Position numbers and translations under genes: made by a program
Notes under the pieces: model-generated
Databases searched by the model: none
The model's input: only the letters and a program-made list of their open reading frames with translations
What the model was told of the DNA's origin: nothing
Shown: positions 57,929 to 64,000 of the stretch, in pieces
Layout of the letters: each line of letters starts with the position of its first letter
Numbering within the stretch: position 1 is the first letter of the stretch
Source: Holosporaceae bacterium
GTDB taxonomy: Bacteria > Pseudomonadota > Alphaproteobacteria > UBA3830
Assembly (NCBI GenBank): GCA_031267235.1
Contig: JAIRZM010000003.1
Span: forward strand, 1-64,000
Length of the DNA: 64,000 bases
Direction of reading: 5' to 3'

Positions 57929-58630
57929 ATGCAAAAGGGGGAGCCTGTCATTACGCTGGACAAAGTAATGCTACATTACGGCGACGGCGTTCCGATTTTG
58001 AAAAATATTTCCCTGTCCTTGCACGAAAAGTCGTTCCACTTTCTCACCGGAGCAAGCGGAGCTGGCAAGACGTCGCTGATGAGACTCTTGTATATGGGAG
58101 TAAAACCCTCCTCCGGTATGTTAAAAATATTCAACAATGACGTAACAAGAATTCCGCCGGAAGGATTATTCGAATTGAGAAGGCGCATAGGGGTTGTTTT
58201 TCAGGATTTCAATCTGTTGTCTCACTTGACTGTTCTGGAAAACGTTGCTCTTCCATTGAAAGTCATCGGAGAAACCGTGAGACGCAGAGAATATCAGGCA
58301 AAAGAAATTCTAGATTGGGTTGGATTGGGCAATTGTTTCAATCTATTGCCGGACACTCTTTCCGGAGGGCAAAAGCAGAGAGTGGCCATAGCTCGCGCCG
58401 TTATTACGCGCCCGGACATATTGCTGGCAGACGAGCCAACTGGAAACGTAGACGAAAACATAGCCCATAAGCTCATGAATCTTTTTTACGGCATGCATAA
58501 AATGGGAGCCTGCGTCATTGTTGCAACCCATTACAGACAGTTTGTGGATACTTTCCATTACAATGAACTAACCCTAGAACAGGGGCGCATTACATTAAAT
58601 GCCGATAAAACTCTCAAAGGAGACATGTAG
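57929..58630 (+). CDS. ftsE: Cell division ATP-binding protein FtsE
   Basis: GASGAGKTSLMRLLYMG, RIGVVFQDFNLLSHLTVLENVALPL, LSGGQKQRVAIARA, LADEPTGNVD; followed by ftsX. Confidence 0.94.
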   Translation: MQKGEPVITLDKVMLHYGDGVPILKNISLSLHEKSFHFLTGASGAGKTSLMRLLYMGVKPSSGMLKIFNNDVTRIPPEGLFELRRRIGVVFQDFNLLSHLTVLENVALPLKVIGETVRRREYQAKEILDWVGLGNCFNLLPDTLSGGQKQRVAIARAVITRPDILLADEPTGNVDENIAHKLMNLFYGMHKMGACVIVATHYRQFVDTFHYNELTLEQGRITLNADKTLKGDM

Positions 58631-58633
58631 AAA

Positions 58634-59527
58634 ATGATTTCTTCATTGAAATATGAGTATGATTTTAATTTCAACAACGACAAATCCAGCAGATTTATTC
58701 CGTTTATAATTGGTTTTCTAATGTATTCGGTAACCATAGCTATAATGAGCTGTTTTTTTACACATAATCTTACGTTGGACTGGAGCAAAGCTCTTTGTGG
58801 GCGCGTCACGGTGGAATTCCAATCCAATGCAGACGGCGCCGACGAATCTCTCACGGAAAAGCAGAAGGAGGAGATCATAAGAATAATACAATCGACTCCC
58901 GGCATAAAGTCAGTGCGCCAACTGAAGGAAGAGGATATTTTGAAAATCATAGAGCCGTGGTTAAGTGGCACAGCCATTCCCGATGATTTTCCATTCCCAA
59001 CAATTTTTGATGTGGAGACCAACAGGGGTACTCGCGTCGATTTTCTAATGCTATCAGATAAATTATCCAAAGTTTCCCATGGAGTTAGAATACATGATCA
59101 CGCAAATTGGTATGCTCCAATTTTAAAAATCAGCAATGGGTTGTTTTCGTTTGCAATTCTTCTATCCATACTAATATTTCTCACCGTTTGCGCCACCATA
59201 ATCTTCATAACTAAACAAACGCTGATAGTCCATCAGAACATAGTGAAAATCTTGCAATTAATTGGAGCCAGCAACTCGTATATAGCCTTTCAATTTAAAA
59301 GATATTATTTTGCCATAGGGGTAAGGTCGTCTTTTATATCCATTTTGCTTGGAATGTTGACGGTTCTGGGAATGAATTTTATTTTGTCCGCGGAATTGTT
59401 GCACGTAGATACGCTAAAATATCTCTTGATAACCATCCTGATTCCCATAATTACCACTGTTCTTGTCATGGTCACGTCCAAAAATACGGTTCTATTCTTC
59501 CTAAATAATGACGAATGGATCAATTGA
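58634..59527 (+). CDS. ftsX: Cell division protein FtsX
   Basis: Four-TM topology with extracytoplasmic domain; LIVHQNIVKILQLIGASNSYIAFQFKRYY; downstream of ftsE. Confidence 0.88.
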   Translation: MISSLKYEYDFNFNNDKSSRFIPFIIGFLMYSVTIAIMSCFFTHNLTLDWSKALCGRVTVEFQSNADGADESLTEKQKEEIIRIIQSTPGIKSVRQLKEEDILKIIEPWLSGTAIPDDFPFPTIFDVETNRGTRVDFLMLSDKLSKVSHGVRIHDHANWYAPILKISNGLFSFAILLSILIFLTVCATIIFITKQTLIVHQNIVKILQLIGASNSYIAFQFKRYYFAIGVRSSFISILLGMLTVLGMNFILSAELLHVDTLKYLLITILIPIITTVLVMVTSKNTVLFFLNNDEWIN

Positions 59528-60066
59528 TGAGATTGATTCCCGGACTGTGCCTTGTGGTATTCCTTCTGTGGAGTATCGGTTGCATCATCTTCATTTGGAA
59601 TGCAATCTCCTACGAGGACAGGCATGATTCACGCTTGGCGAACATCGTTGTGCTGACAGGAGGACGCAATCGCATAACGCACGCGCTTCACTCAGTTGGC
59701 GATGGGGAGCAGAGCAACATATTTATATCAGGAGTTTATGAAAAAACGTCTCTCCAGGATATTTTCGGCGACATGAAGATAGATGGAGCTCGTATTATTC
59801 TTGGTAGGGAAGCGAAAAATACCGAGGGAAACGCCACAGAAATAATTTCCTGGGTAAAAACTAACGGCATAGGTGAAATTCTGCTAATTACGTCTGACTA
59901 TCATATGTATCGGAGCATAATTGAGCTAAAACATGTGGGCGGCAAGTTGAGAATCTGTCCCTGCGCCGTGAAATCCAAATTTAACTTTAATTTTCTTAGA
60001 AATTGTATTAAAGAGTTCCATAAGGTCGCATACGTTCACCTAAAAATACTTTGGGGCAAGTTTTGA
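59527..60066 (+). CDS. YdcF/SanA-like DUF218 protein
   Basis: IVVLTGGRNRITHAL, ILGREAKNTEGNATEIISW, ILLITSDYHMYRSI; one N-terminal TM. Confidence 0.82.
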   Translation: MRLIPGLCLVVFLLWSIGCIIFIWNAISYEDRHDSRLANIVVLTGGRNRITHALHSVGDGEQSNIFISGVYEKTSLQDIFGDMKIDGARIILGREAKNTEGNATEIISWVKTNGIGEILLITSDYHMYRSIIELKHVGGKLRICPCAVKSKFNFNFLRNCIKEFHKVAYVHLKILWGKF

Positions 60067-60075
60067 GGATTATGG

Positions 60076-60789
60076 ATGCTACTGATCAGATCTTTAATTT
60101 TCAATATAGCGTTTTTTACAACAATTGCCGTAGCATTGTTTTTGGGAATGCCTCTGGTGTTTTTCGACAAAAAATACGTTTTCATCTTCTGGAAGCATTT
60201 GTCGCGAATTTTAAATTTTATCACTGAAAAAATTGGCGGCATAAATTTCAGCATAGCCAATGAAGAAAATTTGCTGCAGGAGCCTGCGATCTACGCTTTA
60301 CGCCACGAGTCCACATGGGAAACGCTAATATTAATCCACAAATTTAAGGATCCAATTTTTATTCTTAAAGAGGAGCTGCTGCGTATTCCGCTGTTCGGGA
60401 CGCTATCACGCAAGGCTGAAACTATTGCCGTGGATAGGAATCATGGAATGAAAGCCCTAATATATGCAGCTCGCAGAGTTGAAAGATCCATAAAAGAAGG
60501 GCACCACGTGGTAATTTTTCCCGAAGGAACACGATCATCGCCCGGCGAGTACGTTTCTCTGAAGAGGGGGATAGCCATGTTTTATGAGAGAAGCAACTGC
60601 TCCGTGGTTCCGGTGGTGCACAATGCAGGAACTTTTTGGCCGCGTCGCGGTTTCATAAAAAGACCTGGAAAAATAATCGTTAGTTTCCTACCTCCCATTG
60701 CGGCTGGATTGTCTAGAGATGAATTTATGGATAAATTAAATGAGGCATTCAGGCAGGAAATAGAAAAAATGAAATTTCTGGAAGGATGA
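60076..60789 (+). CDS. plsC: 1-acyl-sn-glycerol-3-phosphate acyltransferase
   Basis: RHESTWETLIL (HxxxxD-like box as HESTWE), VIFPEGTRSSPGE, VPVVHNAGTFWPRRGF. Confidence 0.9.
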   Translation: MLLIRSLIFNIAFFTTIAVALFLGMPLVFFDKKYVFIFWKHLSRILNFITEKIGGINFSIANEENLLQEPAIYALRHESTWETLILIHKFKDPIFILKEELLRIPLFGTLSRKAETIAVDRNHGMKALIYAARRVERSIKEGHHVVIFPEGTRSSPGEYVSLKRGIAMFYERSNCSVVPVVHNAGTFWPRRGFIKRPGKIIVSFLPPIAAGLSRDEFMDKLNEAFRQEIEKMKFLEG

Positions 60790-61874
60790 GTATGTTTCCG
60801 GAGACAATGTTCGCCAATATACTAGAGCGTCATGAATCTTTGAGCAAGCAAATGCTGACCTGCGTCGATGATGCGGAAAGTTTCGCAAAATTATCTCGAG
60901 AGTTTGCGGGACTCGAGGACTTTGTTTTAGTGATTAACAAGTACACCGTAGCGCAGCGCGAATTGTCGGAGCTAGAAAAAATTGTCAATGATCCAACAAC
61001 AGATACGGATTTTCGCGAACTTGCTCTGTCCGAAATCGAAAATCTGAAAAAAGCTATTCCGGCATTGGAAAAGGAAATAAAAGTCCTATTAATTCCCAAG
61101 GATGTTACCGACGAGAAAAATGCCATCATTGAGATACGAGCCGGAACTGGCGGCGATGAGGCGGGATTGTTTGCGGCAGATCTTTTCCGAATGTATCAAA
61201 AATATTCCGAATACCGGCGCTGGAGATTCGAAATTTTATATATGCAGGAAAATGGTATAGGCAGCATAAAAGAAGCCTCCGCCAGCATTTCCGGCAAAGG
61301 CGTTTTTGCCTATCTAAAGTTTGAGTCCGGAGTTCATAGAGTTCAAAGAGTTCCCGCAACAGAATCCAGTGGTCGCATTCATACCTCCACAGCTACGGTG
61401 GCAGTTTTGCCGGAAGCGGAGGAAGTGGATCTGAAAATCGATGAGACGGACCTAAAAATTGACGTTATGCGCGCTTCGGGCGCCGGCGGCCAGCACGTCA
61501 ATAAAACGGAAAGCGCCGTGAGAATCTCTCATATTCCCAGTGGAATTGTTGTGACTCAGCAGGATGAACGCTCCCAACACATGAATCGCCTAAAGGCCAT
61601 GAAAATCCTACGTGCTAGATTGTATGAGCTAGAGCGACAAAAGCTGCATTCCCAAAGGGCGGACAGTCGCCGTTCCCAGATTGGCGGCGGAGATCGTTCC
61701 GAGAGAATTCGCACCTACAATTATCCACAGGGGCGCGTTTCGGATCATCGCATCAATTTGACACTCTATAAGCTTTCTCAGATTATGGAGGGAGAAGCTC
61801 TGGATGAAATGATTCAAGCGCTGGTGGAATTCGATCAAGAAGAGCAATTGGTCAATTTCTGCGGAGAATCCTGA
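60786..61874 (+). CDS. prfA: Peptide chain release factor 1
   Basis: IEIRAGTGGDEAGLFAADLFRMY, VMRASGAGGQHVNKTESAVRISHIPSG, RSERIRTYNYPQGRVSDHRI. Confidence 0.97.
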   Translation: MSMFPETMFANILERHESLSKQMLTCVDDAESFAKLSREFAGLEDFVLVINKYTVAQRELSELEKIVNDPTTDTDFRELALSEIENLKKAIPALEKEIKVLLIPKDVTDEKNAIIEIRAGTGGDEAGLFAADLFRMYQKYSEYRRWRFEILYMQENGIGSIKEASASISGKGVFAYLKFESGVHRVQRVPATESSGRIHTSTATVAVLPEAEEVDLKIDETDLKIDVMRASGAGGQHVNKTESAVRISHIPSGIVVTQQDERSQHMNRLKAMKILRARLYELERQKLHSQRADSRRSQIGGGDRSERIRTYNYPQGRVSDHRINLTLYKLSQIMEGEALDEMIQALVEFDQEEQLVNFCGES

Positions 61875-61877
61875 AAA

Positions 61878-62720
61878 TTGAAATCCGTCAATCTCGTAAT
61901 GTCCGAATGTGCTAAAAAATACGGCCTAAAAATTGGAGAAATAGTAAAAATCATGCGCTCCATGGTCGCGAAGATTAAAAATATTTCTCCGAATACGCTG
62001 ATATTTTCGCCGGAAAAAGTATTTCTTGATAGTCGGGAGATCAGAATTCTGGAAAATATGCTGCTTCGCTACCAAGAGGGCGAACCGCCATCCAAAATAA
62101 TCAATTGTAGGGCATTTTGGAATCATGATTTTTTTGTGAATGAAGCTGTACTGGATCCTCGTCCGGAGACGGAGACCATTATGCAGATGATTTTGGCGCG
62201 CTTTAGTCCAATTTCTCCCCTAAGATTCCTGGATCTTGGAACCGGAAGCGGCTGCCTTCTCCTCAGTCTACTGAGCGAATTTTCCAACGCCGTTGGTCTT
62301 GGGTTGGACCTGAGTTCCGAAGCAATCCGCGTAGCAATCCATAATCAAAAAAAATTAGGAATAGAGAAAGCAAGTTTTTTAAATATTGACTGGAACTCTT
62401 TCTCTGGCTATGAGAGGTTTGACGTCATCGTAGGCAATCCGCCCTATGTGAAAACAAGCCACATCTCGCAACTGGAAAAAGGCGTTCGCAACTATGATCC
62501 AATTTTATCGCTGGACGGCGGAGAGTCTGGATTGAGAGCCTACGAAGAAATTTCACGTCTTGCCGGAGGATGGCTTTTGCCGCACGGCGTAATATTTTTG
62601 GAAGTTGGCGGCGATCAAGCATCGGCGGTTGGAAAAATTCTACAAAAGAATGGATTCAAAATAGAAAAAATAGAAAAAGATACGAACGGGCTAGAACGAG
62701 CAATTTGCGCTACATTATGA
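61878..62720 (+). CDS. prmC: Peptide chain release factor N5-glutamine methyltransferase
   Basis: LDLGTGSGCLLLSLL, DVIVGNPPYVK, DPILSLDGGESGLRAYEEI; downstream of prfA. Confidence 0.95.
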   Translation: MKSVNLVMSECAKKYGLKIGEIVKIMRSMVAKIKNISPNTLIFSPEKVFLDSREIRILENMLLRYQEGEPPSKIINCRAFWNHDFFVNEAVLDPRPETETIMQMILARFSPISPLRFLDLGTGSGCLLLSLLSEFSNAVGLGLDLSSEAIRVAIHNQKKLGIEKASFLNIDWNSFSGYERFDVIVGNPPYVKTSHISQLEKGVRNYDPILSLDGGESGLRAYEEISRLAGGWLLPHGVIFLEVGGDQASAVGKILQKNGFKIEKIEKDTNGLERAICATL

Positions 62721-62748
62721 CTCTGGCTCATCCTATTCGTCCGATCGT

Positions 62749-63627
62749 TTATGGCGAACTTCGAAAAAAGGCGCATAAATTCCCCAACAGAATTAAGACT
62801 AATCCAAGAATTATATAAACGTCCGGAATTTTATTATATAGGAAAAAGTCTATGAGCGCACTGGGAATGAACATAAAATACGTCGCTGACGCCAATCCGG
62901 AGCTGGTGGATAATTTAAAAGCATGAATTATGGAGTATTGAGCTGCGGCTCCGATGATTCCTCCCATGAATAGCGGCAAAGCGTGCCAACCGGATATGGG
63001 AGAGAAAGTTTCAAAGCCAATGGAGATTGAAATCAAAGTAAGCGAAAGATGATGGTAGAAGATGATGGTTAGCTCGCTTTCCGTGGACGTCAATTTTTTG
63101 ATAATTACTTGATTGAGGGCGGAAATAATTGCTCCAATTACCGCAAACATAATTCCAAATTGAAAAATTCCGCTACCGGGTCTGAATGCTAGCCATATTC
63201 CTCCGAATCCAAGCAGAACAGCCAGCACATTTCGCGGATGAAGTTTTTCTTTTAGTATCCAAACACTTAGTGGAATTACGAATATTGCGGTTGTCAATCC
63301 GACCACGAAAACGTCAGTCATGGGGGAATGACAGTAGGCGCACATGAAAGAATATGTTCCGGTAGAGGCCAACAGGGATCGGAAAATGTTCTCTTTTTTT
63401 CGGTTGCTTCTAAATGGGTTGATTCGCCTATGAAAAGCGACCGCCAAAAATGGAATAAAGCGAAAAACGGTGCGCAGGAACGTCACCTGATGCACCCCAT
63501 AAATGGGCATAAAATATTTCATGATGGTGTCTGAAAAAGAATAAAGGCACACCCCTAAAATTACCCAAAGATATCCCTGCTTTTCTTTGGAAAGAAACGT
63601 TTTCAATAACTGCGACACCTCCAGCAA
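62749..63627 (-). CDS. EamA/DMT-family transporter (copy 2)
   Basis: Colinear paralogue of 14719..15621 (shared IMKYFxPxYGVHQ, RFIPFL, VLLGFxGIxLAFRPG, STExExTIIFYHH). Confidence 0.88.
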   Translation of the reverse strand: MLEVSQLLKTFLSKEKQGYLWVILGVCLYSFSDTIMKYFMPIYGVHQVTFLRTVFRFIPFLAVAFHRRINPFRSNRKKENIFRSLLASTGTYSFMCAYCHSPMTDVFVVGLTTAIFVIPLSVWILKEKLHPRNVLAVLLGFGGIWLAFRPGSGIFQFGIMFAVIGAIISALNQVIIKKLTSTESELTIIFYHHLSLTLISISIGFETFSPISGWHALPLFMGGIIGAAAQYSIIHAFKLSTSSGLASATYFMFIPSALIDFFLYNKIPDVYIILGLVLILLGNLCAFFRSSP

Positions 63628-63781
63628 TCTTCACACTCCACTATACTTGAACTAGGTCGCGTTTGCGATGCTTTTGGATGAAAAATTTCACAAAAGGGCA
63701 TAGGAATCATGCTAAACAGTTTTATGCAACCAACTCTATTGTATAACGCTTATTTTTTTGTTATCTAGCGAATAATGGCAC

Positions 63782-63858
63782 GCGTCCTTAGCTCAGCTGG
63801 ATAGAGCGTCGGCCTTCTAAGCCGCAGGTCGTGGGTTCGAATCCCTCAGGGCGCGCCA
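63782..63858 (+). tRNA. tRNA-Arg (anticodon TCT)
   Basis: GCGTCCTTAGCTCAGCTGGATAGAGCGTCGGCCTTCTAAGCCGCAGGTCGTGGGTTCGAATCCCTCAGGGCGCGCCA; anticodon loop CTTCTAA. Confidence 0.9.
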
Positions 63859-63982
63859 TATTTGTAGATTCGAAATGTTTTCTGGATTGCCTTTTGATGT
63901 CGTTGTTCGTATTTGCGTAAATTATTTGCTATAGTCGCTTGCATGTATCCTAACGTATTCGCAGTAACGCTCAAAGGGAAAC

Positions 63983-64000
63983 GCCGAACTAGCTCAGATG
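63983..64000 (+). tRNA. 5' end of a tRNA truncated by the window edge
   Basis: GCCGAACTAGCTCAGATG is identical to the first 18 nt of the tRNA-Thr at 20487. Confidence 0.6.

Overview
64-kb, gene-dense bacterial chromosomal window. The gene content and order look like an obligate intracellular/endosymbiotic alphaproteobacterium, possibly Holosporales- or Rickettsiales-like; this is inference from gene families and was not tested by search. Most of it is housekeeping: tkt-gap, secA-metG-tatD, accB-accC, an RND efflux operon, priA-rimI-dapE-dapD, fabG, grpE, argS, prmA-infC, recO-era-rnc-lepB, dksA-rplT-rpmI, pyk, acpP-fabF-mltG, clpB, ftsE-ftsX, plsC, prfA-prmC, three complete tRNAs and one truncated at the window edge. 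The main finding is a reduced, dispersed type VI secretion locus: a TssL/DotU-like protein at about 16.4 kb, an Hcp-like protein at 26.9 kb, and a single 690-aa ORF at 27.6-29.7 kb. That ORF appears to be an in-frame natural fusion of both contractile-sheath subunits (TssB, then an Ala/Pro linker, then TssC). Other notable items are a nucleoside diphosphate kinase with an apparent Sec signal peptide, a ClpB lacking its N-terminal domain, a CapD/FlaA1-like membrane protein that seems to have lost its NAD-binding and catalytic motifs, a possible divergent fimbrial-usher-like outer-membrane protein, an orphan response regulator with an unrecognised C-terminal domain, a tandem pseudopilin pair, duplicated DMT transporters, and hairpin-bearing tandem repeats next to the T6SS genes. 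All assignments come from reading the translations; no searches were run.
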